From Davidsoniella eucalypti (Eukaryota; Ascomycota; Sordariomycetes; Microascales; Ceratocystidaceae), in contig RMBW01000146.1 in NCBI GenBank assembly GCA_004009845.1, forward strand, positions 1-60,598: DNA of 60,598 bases, given 5' to 3'. This document shows positions 1-10,958 of the stretch, piece after piece. Numbering within the stretch: the first letter of the stretch is position 1; every line of letters starts with the position of its first letter. A model generated the notes under the pieces. It was not told the origin of the DNA. It worked only from the letters and a program-made list of their open reading frames with translations, and searched no databases. The position numbers were made by a program, and so were the translations under genes.

Positions 1-935
1 GCTACGCTTCGGACGGCGCTGACAGCTAGCGCGCGACCGTCCGTCGTTGCCATCAGCGTTTCATCTGCCATCCATAACAACTTCTCAGTTTTAAACCGGC
101 CGCCGCCAAATTATCCCGGCCATGTTCCACTGGCAGCATGGGAGCGAGCGGCTCTTGCCGTATCTTCCGGCATTACCACGTTCTTGGATCCAGCTCACCG
201 CAATGGTAAATATATAACTTCCCATCTCTGAAGAGGCTTTAATTTGCAGTTGTAGCGGTTATTAACCTTTGGACTTCTCTAGATATGTTATGTGCCTTTG
301 GAGAGACTACCGTCACTCCATACTTTATCTATCGCCTGCGTGATGTCATGCTAGCTGATCCGACCGGCCGTCGCATTCTACGCGAGCGTCCACGGATGAC
401 ATCTACCTCTCTAGACATCGACCATCTCCGGAGTCTCCCGACCAACACAGTTGGCCGTACTTACATCGATTGGCTTGACCGCGAAGGCGTTTCACCCGAT
501 ACGCGACTTGACGTACGCTTCATCGACGATGAAGAGTGTGCCTATGTATTTCAGCGGTACCGCGAAAGCCACGATTTTCTGCACACTCTAACGGGACTAC
601 CGATTGTACGCGAAGGTGAAATCGCTCTCAAGGCATTTGAATTCTCGAACACACTGATTCCCATGACAGGCCTAAGTGTCTTCAGTTATTTCACCGTCAA
701 GAAGGATCAGAGAAGGCGATTACGTGAGATTTACCTGCCGTGGGCCGTGAAGAATGGGTTGCGTGCAAACGAAGTCATCAACGTTTATTGGGAGGAGTGG
801 TTGGAGAGAGATGTAGATGAGTTGAGGAGGCAGTTGAAGATTGATCCACCGCCAGATATGCGTACACTACGCGCCACGGCGAAGAGGGAGAAGAAGACAA
901 ACAAAGTCCCAGTCAGCCCTACCTCCGTAGTTTGA
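1..935 (+). CDS. COQ4: Ubiquinone biosynthesis protein COQ4, 5' end outside the window
   Basis: Exons 1-205 and 283-935; the 77-nt intron runs from GTAAAT at 206 to the AG at 281-282 and splits an Asp codon. Frame 1 is open from base 1, so the N-terminal mitochondrial targeting part lies upstream of the window. Exon 1 carries the family-typical NYPGHVPL stretch. Exon 2 holds the diagnostic zinc-binding motif HDFLH followed eleven residues later by Glu, in the context HDFLHTLTGLP, plus DREGVSPDTR and FIDDEECAYV, all characteristic of COQ4. The protein is a matrix-side, inner-membrane-associated organiser of the coenzyme Q synthesis complex; recent work on the family assigns it a C1 decarboxylation/hydroxylation step. 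It ends at TGA 933-935. The visible part is about 285 residues, consistent with a nearly complete fungal COQ4. Function is confident; the first exon(s) cannot be seen. Confidence 0.95.
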
Positions 936-1135
936 ACAGTGACCGATAGCCGTGTATTTTCACCCTAATATCATATTGCGTATATAGTTGTATCATTAGT
1001 TAGATTTGTATCATCACAATTACCACTGGCAAAAAGCCAAGTCTAATCTACAAAAGTTGAGAGGAAAATGACAAAAGAAAAAACAAGAAGGGGGAATAAC
1101 AGCATGACCATCAGTAAAGAACGGCTTTTTCCTCC

Positions 1136-1770
1136 TTAAAAGTCCAAATCATCATCTAGATCCCAGCCCTTCCGAGACACCACGATTTTCTCTTCTTCTT
1201 GGGCCTCTGACACGGCATTCAACAACTGCTTTAACTCAGTTTCTGTGACTTTCTGGCGTAGCTGGCCGGTCTGGGCAAGCGTTAACAGACGGTCTTCGAT
1301 CTGCGCAGCGCGAGACTCGTTCACCAAGCGAATCCGACCAAGACGATCGGCAGCTTCAGGGTGAAGAATCTGGTTGATCATGGTTTGGCGAGCATCGGCC
1401 ACTATAGACGTCCGAAGAGTAATATATTAGTTGTTGTTTTTCATTAATCGCGTTTTTTTTCTTTTCCTTTTTCTAAGTGGTATTGTGCGTTGTTATTGGT
1501 CAGGTGTGGGGACGCTCGCATACTATCTTGTTGTCTATCATGGCTGTTAGTTTGAGAATCAACATGTATCATGTTTCTGTAGTTGACGCAACGTACTTGC
1601 TTTGCTCCGACTTCTGCTTGGAAGCGCCGCCAGCGCCACCGCTCCGGGCCTTGAGCTCATTGAGACGAGCAGCGCGGATCTATAGATTCACATAGACTTA
1701 TTGGTTAGTCTTTTCCGTGGAAGTTGGCGATTGGGGGCTCACGTACCGCGGCAAGTTCGGAGTCTTCCAT
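1136..1770 (-). CDS. PDCD5 / TFAR19-family DNA-binding protein
   Basis: Proposed exons on the minus strand: 1770-1747 (MEDSELAA), 1679-1597, a 20-nt micro-exon 1543-1524, and 1401-1136, giving 130 residues. The N-terminus MEDSELAAIRAARLNEL and the C-terminal core with EAADRLGRIRLVNESRA, LAQTGQLRQKVTE and the acidic WDLDDDLDF tail are typical of the PDCD5 family, small helical proteins linked to apoptosis and chromatin/TIP60 regulation in animals and poorly characterised in fungi. Splicing exon 2 directly to the last exon breaks the frame (phase 2 against the required phase 1). Including the 20-nt exon, flanked by AG at 1545-1544 and GTATGC at 1523, restores it and supplies a family-like NHDRQQDMADARQ join. 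All introns are GT-AG. The micro-exon is inferred; the family call is firm. Confidence 0.85.
1524..1543 (-). other. 20-nt micro-exon of the PDCD5-family gene
   Basis: Twenty bases between an acceptor AG (1545-1544) and a good donor GTATGC (from 1523). It is the only segment I found between 1596 and 1402 that converts the phase-2 end of exon 2 into the phase-1 start of the last exon. The encoded bridge matches the Gln/Glu-rich link that precedes AEARQT in other fungal family members. Confidence 0.6.
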
Positions 1771-2405
1771 TATGGTTTAGAATTGGCTGGAAGTAGATAG
1801 CGAGTATGTGCTTAGCAAACCTAAGATTTGTTCGTTTTGTTATGGGTTGTCACGATTACTAGAATTAAGTTTTCTTGTCTAAAATAACAATGATGACGTG
1901 GGGCAAAATTTAGAAGTGTCTTAGGGTATGGAACAGCTAGGGTTTGTATTCATCGCTAAATCATTGTAATGAGGGGTTCTTTCACAATGTGGCGTATTGT
2001 GGCGTCTTACAACATTTGGATGTCAAGAATAGAAGTGATAATCGACTAAGTTTTTATTTAGAGCATGGTATTGATATAAAGTTCTTTGTGTACAATAGGC
2101 ATAACTCTGCGAGCTATAAGACAAACAAGAAGATAAATGAATGAAGTCTGAGGTGTTGGACAATGATGAATGACTTGATGCTAGTTTACGTGTAACGTGA
2201 CTTGATAACACTACTCTTCCCGCAAGTCTTTAAATCATCTCGTCGAAAAAAGAAAACCAAGTACGCTTTACTTTACATGATTAGGTGTTCATATGACTTT
2301 GTGTCTTTTGTACATGTAGTTATTCGTGCTTTTTTGTCTTGTTTTTTTCTTGTTTTTTTATTTATTTTGTTTTTGTTTTTATTTTTTTATCTTTATTTTT
2401 TTTGC
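1771..2405. other. Intergenic, AT-rich, no gene seen
   Basis: Promoter side of the PDCD5-family gene followed by T-rich low-complexity DNA. The short open frames here are F/L/Y-rich chance ORFs without recognisable domains. Confidence 0.6.
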
Positions 2406-2880
2406 ATTAGGTTTATCAAGGCCTCGGTATCCTAAGATATATAGCCCTGAATTAATACTAGTATACAATGTTTTATTTTATTTTTTTGCATCAAGTTTAT
2501 TAAGGCCTCGTTATCTTAAGATACACAGCCCTGAATTAATACTAGTATACTTATAATGTAAGGTGAAGGACAACCTACTCCTCAACAGTGACAGGCCATT
2601 GAGATACAGAACATTTGTTATGGTTTTGTTATATGCTATTCCTGCGCATTTCAACTTCTAGTCCTTTCTGAAAAACCGGGGGAACCTGTCTCAAAACCTC
2701 CAAGCATTTCGTAGCTCCCTGTGTTATGAACTTTAGGACAGTATGGTTACTGCCTGGCATCTACCTTCTGCAGAACTTCGAGTGGAGAGACTGCCCAAAC
2801 CCCTCAGACACACTACCATAAGCACAGGGTGGGCTTGAATAGTAATTTCGCCCCAGCTGGACCACCTCGGCCGCGCGTAT
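2406..2880 (+). repeat. Dispersed repeat, copy A (inverted partner at 58720-59225)
   Basis: Several blocks match the reverse complement of 58720-59225 in the same order: ACTAGTAT followed by AAGGTGAAGGAC; GATACAGAA.ATTTG; ATATGCTATTCC then GCATTTCAACTTCTA; CCTGTCTCAAAACCTCCA; CATCTACCTTCTGCAGAACTT; then CTCAGACRCACTA. An internal part is duplicated directly: about 2406-2465 and 2497-2552 share AAGGCCTCG, then TATC.TAAGATA and a long run ending ACTAGTATAC. No coding capacity is visible. It looks like an old transposon or solo LTR; its class is not identified. Confidence 0.7.
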
Positions 2881-3145
2881 GACCACTTCGTGCTTGGCTT
2901 ACGTGTCCTGCAAAGGGAAAGTCACATATGGAATCCAGAAATGATGAATGTTTTACTTGTCATTCTGACTGATTACAACTTGACGTCTAGCCAGCGGGGT
3001 TTTCACCGCAATACGACGGCATGACCCAGGCAAAAGCGGCACGTATCTGTACATGAATCCACCAATGATATATATGATATCATTTAGCGTCGCATTGTAT
3101 TGTATTACTCTTTTGCGTCTACCTACAGCTGTCCCGCAGCAAAAC

Positions 3146-3215
3146 TCCACCAATGATGACTGTTTACGTATCGTTGAAACTCCACCAGTGATGACTGTTT
3201 ACGTATCGTTGAAAC
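3146..3215. repeat. 35-bp tandem duplication
   Basis: Two adjacent 35-bp units (3146-3180, 3181-3215) differing at a single position, centred on GATGACTGTTTACGTATCG. No ORF of note. Confidence 0.85.
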
Positions 3216-3656
3216 ATGATGAGAGTCACGGCCAACTAGCAAAAAGAGACAGATGACGTATGCTCCGGACACGGGAGCGAGAATGTTCTAGCCCTTAGAC
3301 ATATCAGATTACTTCACAGAACATGACTTTCTTTTTGTCGGACTATCCCTCCACAGAACGTCGCATGATCTTAGGTAGACGTTAAATCAAATCAAACTTC
3401 CCCAACCTGTGTGGTCTTAGTGATTAGGATCCACTTGGGGAATGGGTTTGTGGAGGCGCTGTCTTACCGTTTGTTTTATTTTATTTTATGTATTTGTTTT
3501 TGTTGCTCTGGAGGTATGGGGCACTAGTTCTTTGTCATAGACAATGCTATTGAGTTTGTCGAACGAAGGACTTGAATGACTGTTCGGTAATCAGTCTGGC
3601 GTCGTATGATCTTGGTGATTTAGGTAGACGTTAAACATGATCAAATCAAATCAAAT

Positions 3657-3726
3657 CCCTTGGAAACATCTTCATAGCTCTGTAGCTCCATAAGATTAAT
3701 GAATCAAATCAAATCAAATACCTTGG
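3657..3726 (+). mobile_element. Micro-retroposon copy 1, (ATCAA)n-tailed variant
   Basis: Starts at CATCTTCATAGCTC, contains AGCTCCATAAGATTAATGAA, and ends in ATCAAATCAAATC instead of poly(A). It is bounded by a short CCTTGG repeat (ends at 3663 and 3726), read as a target-site duplication. Confidence 0.7.
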
Positions 3727-3756
3727 GGGGGTACCTTTGAGTTCGAGTAACCTCCC

Positions 3757-3990
3757 CCTCATTTTTAAGCGCGACCAGCACATATCCCCAATGTTGCTGT
3801 CCATTCTCGTGATTTTTTCGACATCTGTCATCTTTGACGCACCGTTGACGAGGCCTCGAGCCCAACGTTTCTCCTCTCGAGGAATGTTCTCACGACCCCT
3901 CTTTACAACACCTGTTCAACCGCTGGTCTCTCGAGTCTCATCACACTCACCTCAGGGAGCCACGGCCGTACTCGGCCGGCCCAATCTTGT
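3757..3990 (+). repeat. Dispersed repeat family F, copy 1
   Basis: Similar to the reverse complements of 16745-17015 and 25325-25440, and more weakly to 5360-5480. Shared landmarks in order: CGACCAGCACAT, GCTGTCCATTC, TTTGACGCACCGT, GAGGCCT.GAGCCC, GGTCT..CGAGTCTCATC. Probably a fragment of an old retroelement or LTR; no coding potential recognised. Confidence 0.6.
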
Positions 3991-4892
3991 CGCTGGACTT
4001 CATCGATAGCATAGCATCCAACTTGCTTGCGCCCAAATCTTCTTTCTTACAGCCGCCTTTTGGAGCCCGCTGCATAGAGGATGGTCGCTACTTGGGAGTT
4101 GGTGGTGTGGGTCTGTCTTTTGGGGAATGGCTTTGTGGAGGCGTTGTTTTACTTTATTTGTATTTGTATTTGTGTTGTTGTATTTGTATTTGTATTTGTT
4201 CTGGTTCTTGTTCTTGTTCTTGGTGCGCTTAGTGGAGGCATGGACCACTCGTTCCTCCTGTCAGATTGCCAATCCGGCATCGTATGATCCTAGTGATTCA
4301 GATGTGGTCAAGTCAAATCAAATTTAGCCGGGCCTTTCTCTTTGCGTCGTATGATGTTAGTGATTTAGGCAGATATGATCAAATCGAATTCTTGTCGGAC
4401 CTCCGTGGCATTGCTGTAAGATATGTGTCGGCAGCACCAAGATAGCCATGTCAGTAAGATATCAGCAGGTAGACGCTGAGGAGCACGATTTGCGTCATAT
4501 AATCTCAGTGACTCAGGCAGCCGAGAAATATAGCCGGGGCTAGTCTTGTGTCGGATGTCCACTGAGTTGCTGCAGGTAGACGCATAAGATAGGTAAACAT
4601 GTGTGTGAATCCTTTGCCGGACCTCCGTAGCATTGTTGTCAGATATCAACCGGCGCCGAATAGTACAGCGGTTTTTGATAGACCTGCTGCCGCATTGCTT
4701 TGTAATGCAGGCAGACACGCAAGAGTAATATCGAGAATGCATTGCCCGGCTGAAACTATATATAGTCAAGTGGTCTGTCTTGCTGGTCAGGACTTGGATG
4801 GCTACAATCCTCTCTCTAGCATCTCTCGAGGAGGGGAAGAGAGGGGACGAGGTCTTTGAGTTCAAAATATCTGCCTCCGCCTTCGTTCCAAG

Positions 4893-5305
4893 ATGATTTC
4901 TCCTCCTTTATTCCATATGCTTTTTCCTTCTTCGTTTTAAGATGAAGATGATTTCTCCTCCTTTATTCCATATGATTTTTCCTTCCTCGTTTTAAGATGA
5001 AGATGATTTATCCTCCTTCATTCCATATGATTTTTCCTTCCTCGTTTTAAGATGAAGATGATTTCTCCTCCTTCATTCCAAGATTATTTCTCCTCCTTCA
5101 TCCCAAGGAGATTTTTTCCTTCTTCGTTTTAGGATGGAGATTATTTATTTCTCCTCCTTCATCCCAAGGAGATTTTTCCTTATTCGTTTTAGGATGAAGA
5201 TGAGTTCTCCTCCTTCATTCCAAGATTATTTCTCCTCCTTCATCCCAAGGAGATTTTTTCCTTCTTCGTTTTAGTATGAAGAAGACTTCTCCTCCTCCGT
5301 CGTGG
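4893..5305. repeat. Minisatellite of about 55-60 bp units
   Basis: Roughly seven diverged units built from TTTCTCCTCCTTYATTCC, an optional AAGGAGATTTTT or ATATGATTTTT, then CCTTCNTCGTTTTA and GATGAAGAT. The strands are strongly asymmetric (pyrimidine-rich plus strand). No gene. Confidence 0.85.
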
Positions 5306-6650
5306 CTTTGCAGAGGCCGGGACACTATCCCAATCTTGCCGTCTATTACTTCTGTCTTGTCCGACTTTTGTTCTTCTTGACGCACTGAGCTGTGAGGCTC
5401 TCAAGCCTTGATCTCAGCAGCGTCCGCCTCCTCCCCCCCAACCCCAACCTCGCTCATCTTAGAGAACCACACTCACCCTCGACGGAGATCCTTTCCAGAA
5501 GGCTCCTGCTAGACGCCCGAACGCGTGGCGCGGTCATCTTGTCGCTCTGTGACCCCAAACACAGTCAAGTCAAGCCTGAAAAGGCTCTACACACTGTGAC
5601 CTACCTGGACTCGGACTCGATTCGTCGTAATCTCAATAGGTTAGGTTATGCGCGAGTAGATCCGAGCTCCACCTAGGTCACCCATTCTTACCGCCCTCCT
5701 GGTCATGTCAACCTCCAACTCCATCACCGGCAAGACAATGGGACAAGGTCCTTGCCTACGGCCGGGCCCCGAGTGGCTCGTCCGGGGTCTTTCTTCCCCT
5801 TCTTCTGAGATGCTCTGGAAGATGGCAATGTTGATCTCGGGACCGCGCACCTAGTGCCCCCAAATCCAGGAGGAGGTTATTAAGAAGCTCCATGTTTGCC
5901 CCTTAGTGGCCGACTCGGCCTAGCGACAGTCTGCAATCCCTCCCTCACTCCTTTTGTGTGCCACAACTGCGAAGGGACATCGATAGTTGTGATGTCTGTC
6001 TACAGCTTTCTTGTCTTTTCGTTTGGCACACCATCCCCATCCCCGGCCGTGCCGGTTTGGTTTCGATACACGAGGTACTCGAAAACGATACCAGAGCACC
6101 TGGCTCGGGAATTCAGGAACTAGCAGACACAAACTCCCACGTTGATGTTTATGAAGTCTGCCCCCGTCGACGTCGGACAGGAAAGCCCCAAAGGGGCCCT
6201 GACGACATCGAAGTTCGGGTCAGCAACTGTCTCTAGTGGAATGAATTATTATGGGGGATAAAGGAGATACACTGGGTTCACTGGAAATACAAAGTGACGT
6301 TCCGACCATACACACGCTCATAGGCGTGTCTACGCGGAGGACCTCATATTTGTGTCATAGTGACCTGGGTAGATATATAATAAAACTGAAAATTCAAAAA
6401 CAAGAACAGAGCGTGCCACCGTGTTGTCAAAGTGTAGTTGTAGCCAAGTTGATGCCGTCGTATTTTTGTGAAATGACCAGTAGATGACCGGAACTTTATG
6501 CGTCTTGAATGTCTAGGATGGTGTCTTGTTTGCGTCCTCACCGAACATGCGCCGTCGTACTGCCGCGAGCCAGCAGTTGGTAAAGCAAAGCTAGAACGTA
6601 ACATAACATAACATTAATTATTCTTTAGGCTATCCAGACGAAGCCAGTTG
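5306..6650. other. Repeat-derived intergenic DNA
   Basis: 5360-5480 is a weak fourth copy of family F (TTGACGCACTGAGC, GTGAGGCTCTCAAGCC). The open frames at 5392-5676 and 5958-6236 have no recognised domain and look like decayed repeat sequence. I see no gene. Confidence 0.45.
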
Positions 6651-6659
6651 TCATGCAGT

Positions 6660-8580
6660 GTGTGCCATCGTGCTGCTTCTCTTCTTCTTTCGTCTTCCAA
6701 GAGAAGTTCAAACGGTGGGAAACTTGCTGCATGATGTACGCATTTGTTCTGCAATACACCGTTGGGGATGCTCAGAGACATCTTCGAAGGGCAATGTTAT
6801 CTTGTCTGTAGCTGTTCTCGTTGTCTAGTCCAAGTAAGTGCTTGCGGCGTCGAGTGCCCTGCTCAGAGCGCAGGTCCGCACCACATGGCGTATACTCTCC
6901 GTATCTGCCCCCCTTGTAGCACCTGATGAGATATCTCATGCCGTTTGCCACGCGGCTGGTGCCCGCAGTCGCGTGTGCGATGTGCTCATCAAAGAGAGGT
7001 TTAGAATCTAAATGCAGCCCCAACCAACACAGAGAAGAATTGCTCGGAATGGGTTCGACTGTGCGCAACCCCTGTCTAAACGGATGGATTTCCGGGGACT
7101 CTTCTTCTGCCTGTGATGCCAAAGTGTTAACCTTTCGGGATTGGTCTCCAATCCGGTTTGGATGTCCATCTCAAAACTTCCTGCACTAAGAGTTGAATAT
7201 TTTCACAGTTCCAGTTACATGTCGAGCTGCTCAACACTAAAGCTCCGCCATCAGCGTATCTGGGAAGTGTCTGGTATTTCTTGTACAATGGAGCTATGGA
7301 AAGCATGTAAGCCTCCGATAAGGGTCGTGTTGCCATCTTCGGTGCGCATGTTTCCAGCCCTGTCTTCTATGAAGCTGCTAACCCATCGGCATAGCTTCAA
7401 AGGCCAGCGGTTTTCAATCGTCCGTCGCTCCATTCTCGCTGGCTCAACTGCACCAAAAGCTACCTTGATGACGGAGATGAAGATAGAGGTGACTTGTTTC
7501 CGGTCCCGTGCAACCTTAATTCCTCCACGAAGCTCCATGGGCGTGTCGATAACAGCCCTTTTCTGATCTTCTTCCCAGCCAATTCCTCTGCGAGCTGCCT
7601 GGCCACCGCTCTCTCAAGGCCCTTGCCCAGAGCGGGGAGAGGCGATGTCAGCCGGGTTTCGGTATCGCCACAAGGTCGGCTTTTTTGAACCAGGTGGTGT
7701 CCGCTGTCAGTCTCGTCGTTGGCCTTGATCGCACGGGAGATGTCTCTCATATCTTCCAAGCCGCCGATAAACTTGCTCATCAGGGTCTTTTTGGCTTGGG
7801 TAGCCACCCACTGCACTTATAAAGCTCATAGAGTCAGGCAACCAGGTCTTTTTCGACGAATGCCACGTGCCCTCATCACGGCGTTGGGCTGTCTACACTT
7901 GCCGTTGCCATGGCTTGAGGTCTATGTTAGTGGGTTTTCGGTGCTGACACATCCAGTGCCATTCCCACTGCGGCGACTAATTCCTTGGCAAGAAGTTCGG
8001 CTTTGTCTGCCTCATCATCGCCATCATCGTCGAGTAATCGTTCCAGGCCGCCGCTTTATCTTTCGCATTCGATGGCGAATCGGCCTGCATCCGTTTCACT
8101 CAACCTCCATCTTGTCTCAGGTCGTTTTCGAGATGCCCTTGTTTCGATTTCCAGTTCGAGTATCTCATGGTCGCTGATGCTCCCGGGAGTAACTTTCATC
8201 CGGGTCTCCCATCTCGCCACCGCCATCTACGGCACCATGACCAAATCGGTCACGCGCCTGTAGGATGGTCCTTCTGTTCTAGCACAACCAGCCCTCGTTC
8301 GGCCAGCCAATTTTCGAGAGTCTTCCCCTCATTGAGCTGTAGAAACATCAAAAGAAAACAAAGAAACTATCAAAACATCACCCATCTGCTCCTCAGGCCA
8401 GGAAGCCCTCCTCCTCACAGCCCGCAAAAGCGTCCTCATATTGATTTTCCAAGTCCAAGGGACAGACTGAGTCTTGCACCACCCATGCGGCCTTCTCAAG
8501 CCACACCTCGGCTCACCCAATGGGCATCAACTCGGGTTTAAGCCATCGGGGTGCCCACGGTTCTGGCTAGCCAGGCTGAT
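6660..8580 (-). mobile_element. Decayed Tad1-like LINE (APE endonuclease + RT remnants)
   Basis: Minus-strand translations in shifting frames give, from high to low coordinates: an endonuclease C-terminal part around 8260-8000 (SDHEILELEIETRASRKRPE, then RLLDDDGDDEADKAELLAKE); an RT entry at 7816-7460 (GKGLERAVARQLAEELAG, LLSTRPWSFVEEL); an RT palm remnant at 7538-7251 (RMERRTIENRWPLKLCRWV); and a post-RT stretch at 7122-6772 (WLGLHLDSKPLFDEHIAHAT, RVANGMRYL). These are hallmark segments of fungal Tad1-clade non-LTR retrotransposons. The catalytic YADD block is not recognisable, and stops and frame changes separate the parts, so the copy is dead. It abuts the RLE-type LINE in the same orientation. 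Confidence 0.85.
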
Positions 8581-8639
8581 GTAGTCTTTGATATACGCTG
8601 TTGCAGTATCTTGAACGTAGTTTCGGATCTCGAGTCCAT

Positions 8640-10540
8640 CGATCCGCCCTTGGAGAACACTACCGGGTAGAACTGCTCACCAGCTTCCAGAGGGGGCATT
8701 TACCAATCTTGTTGTTGTAACTCTTGTTCAGAATGGTAGCTGCTTCCCTTGAGGAGTGTTTCCCGTGAAGCGTGATGATTGTCAGGTCGTAAAGCTTGCG
8801 CAATCCAACCTCCCCGAATCCCCAACCAGCTTGTCGGCCGGAGTCTTCTTCATTGTGCCGGAAGTGAGATTCTAGGTCGCACAGGATTCCTGACTGGCGG
8901 AGAGCCTGGTGGAAGCAGTTTCGTACCATATCGTGGAGGCAGTGAGTTGACCGAACGCGGGCAGTGCTCCGTTGGCATTTTTGGTAATGAGCCCACTTGA
9001 CAGTCTGGTGGCACTCTGGGCACGGCTAGTCCATCATGGGGTCCGGGAGCAAACTGGTCATACCCATAAGGAGGGAATCAGCAATAATCTGGCGTCTGCT
9101 GGTTGGCTGTATTCCCATCCATTGGCGTCCCATGAACGTTCTGTTATCACCCAAGTCCTTCTTTTCTGCAGGTGATAAACGGTCCCAAAGTCTGTCGTAT
9201 CTCATGCCATTGAGTTCCCCCATGACTTCCTTCTGCCGCCGCAGGCCCTCCGGGCGGGTCGTTTCTGGGTTCCGGATACATTCCAAGTCGGCGTGGGCCT
9301 AGGCTATTGCGACAGGAAAGACGGCAAAGGCCTGCTCTAGATAGGAAGGGATACCCATCCCCCCCCCAAGCTCTTGGGCAAGGCCATGGTGTCTTCATCG
9401 TATGGGCCGGGCTCGGCCACGCCTCTGATCCACCGCGTCGAATTGAGAAGAAGATTGTCGAGCGTAGACCAAATGTGCTCCAGGCTGTCGGGTCGTAGAG
9501 TTCTCCCCAGGTGTCGAAGTGTCTGTTGTGTGCAAATACGAAGGACCAGCTGGGCCTCTTGCAGGGACAACTGCTCCATACTGAGATGTGTGCCAACTTG
9601 ACGAACTATGCGGTCGTAGAGAAAACGTCGTCGGGCGGCGATAGGGCTGAGGAAGGAGCTAAGCACCTCGATGCCGGTTGACCCACGACAGTCCTGGATA
9701 CGGAGGGCCTTAGACTTGGGTTGGTTGAGGGAGACCCCGACTTCCATATCTGCAAACAAAGTGGCCGCTGTATCCGGTACATCCGTGTGTCACCCAACTA
9801 CGACAATGTCGTCAAGGTAACCCATGACTTCCTCCCCTGGTCCCAGTGTCTCCTTCAGCTTCTCTATCAACCTTCGCATCCCCAAGCTGAAGAACAGCGG
9901 ACCGAACACATCTCCCTGCCGAACTCCTTCAGCGGATACAAACCTGTTACCGTCGTTTGTAATGAGGATGGTCGAGTCTTCGTATGCCCATGCCGTTGCC
10001 CCCAAGAGATCCTTCCTGTACTCTCGCACGGAGTCTGCCATCCTCCTCCTGCTCATGTTGTTAAACGCATTGGAGAAATCTAGTTGAGTGATATACTCGT
10101 ATCCCTCCGTGTTCTCGTCCTCGACGGAATTTCTGATCAGTGCCACGATTGGCTCCGTAGATGTCCCAACACCCTGTTGGCATGGGTTGGTACCGTGCGA
10201 ACCTGTGGCGATCAGAATAGCCTTGCCAATGATTCGCATGCTTCGCCGACGGCTATCGGTCGTACGCCTGGTTTCTTGTCTAAGGCCACAAGTCGAGATG
10301 CCAGAAGAAGCGCCCTACCGGGAGAAGAGCCTGCCAGGATGTCGTTTGCCTGCTTTACAAGGAAGGCGATGAAGTCTTCCTCGTCTGCTGCTCGGATGAT
10401 CAGTCGGTTCGACCATCCGGAGGGGCCAGGCGCAGCTTCCGGTCCTTGGCTTTGATGGCTTCCAGAACATGTTCGGGGCCCACTGGCTTTGGCTTAGACT
10501 TAGCTCGTTCTTTGCCAAAAGGCCGGGCACGTTCAAGATT
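8640..10540 (-). mobile_element. Decayed RLE-type LINE (R2/NeSL-like RT, zinc finger, endonuclease)
   Basis: Minus strand, several frames. 10410-10240: LVALDKKPGVRPIAVGEACE (RT motif 1). 10239-9790: QLDFSNAFNNMS, GVRQGDVFGPLFFSLGM and the catalytic YLDDIVVV. 9759-9337: thumb region (NQPKSKALRIQDCRG, RFLYDRIVRQVGTHLS). 9286-9026: LSPAEKKDLGDNRTFMGRQW. 9025-8650, after one in-frame stop: a CPECH...H...C finger followed by LRKLYDLTIITLHGK, resembling the restriction-like endonuclease core of R2-group elements. The order RT, finger, RLE-like domain differs from the Tad1 clade usual in ascomycetes. Stops and frame changes make it non-functional. The RLE call rests on the finger and the DLTI block only. 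Confidence 0.75.
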
Positions 10541-10958
10541 AACTTGGGTTTGTTAGGATTTGAGTCCTATCTGGAGCCTGAATGGCTTTATGAGATGATA
10601 CTAAATCAGATTCAGATTAGATTAGGGTGTTCCAGAACTAGACTAACCCTTTTGCCAGTGCACCAAATTCTAATTAATCACCATGTGAATCGTCTATTTC
10701 CAATGCCAGCAATGATACAAAACTTGCTGTTTACTTTCTCTTCTCTAGAATCAACATAGACAAAAAGCTACAATATAACAGCTGAAAACAACCGTAATAA
10801 CTGCATAGCTGTAAATTAGCATTTAATCACTGGTTATGAACAACACTTTGAGAACATAATCAACCATAAAGATATGTTTACTAGGCAATTCAAAAACACT
10901 AAAACAGCTATCTATAAGGAGCCAATATCATACTATTCAAACCCAAGTACAAAACAGG
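10541..10958. other. AT-rich 3' flank of the first Spok-like gene
   Basis: No gene. The G+C content drops sharply at the end of the LINE remnant. It presumably contains the 3' UTR and terminator of the gene ending at 10959. Confidence 0.5.

Larger units (their letters stand above)
3360..4400 (+). mobile_element. Cluster of retroposon 3' ends with (ATCAA)n tails
   Basis: A consensus CGTCGTATGATCTTGGTGAT, then TTAGGTAGA and TGATCAAATCAAATC, recurs with 5'-variable boundaries at about 3358-3400, 3598-3657, 4278-4325 and 4341-4390; a related degenerate block lies at 4490-4515. Upstream of two of these ends, 3440-3540 and 4125-4265 share TTTGTGGAGGCG and a GTATTTGTATTTGT-type low-complexity stretch. 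A shared 3' end with a short tandem-repeat tail is the signature of non-LTR retrotransposition. No RT sequence is left here; the Tad1-like remnant 3 kb away is a possible relative but no link can be shown. Confidence 0.6.
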
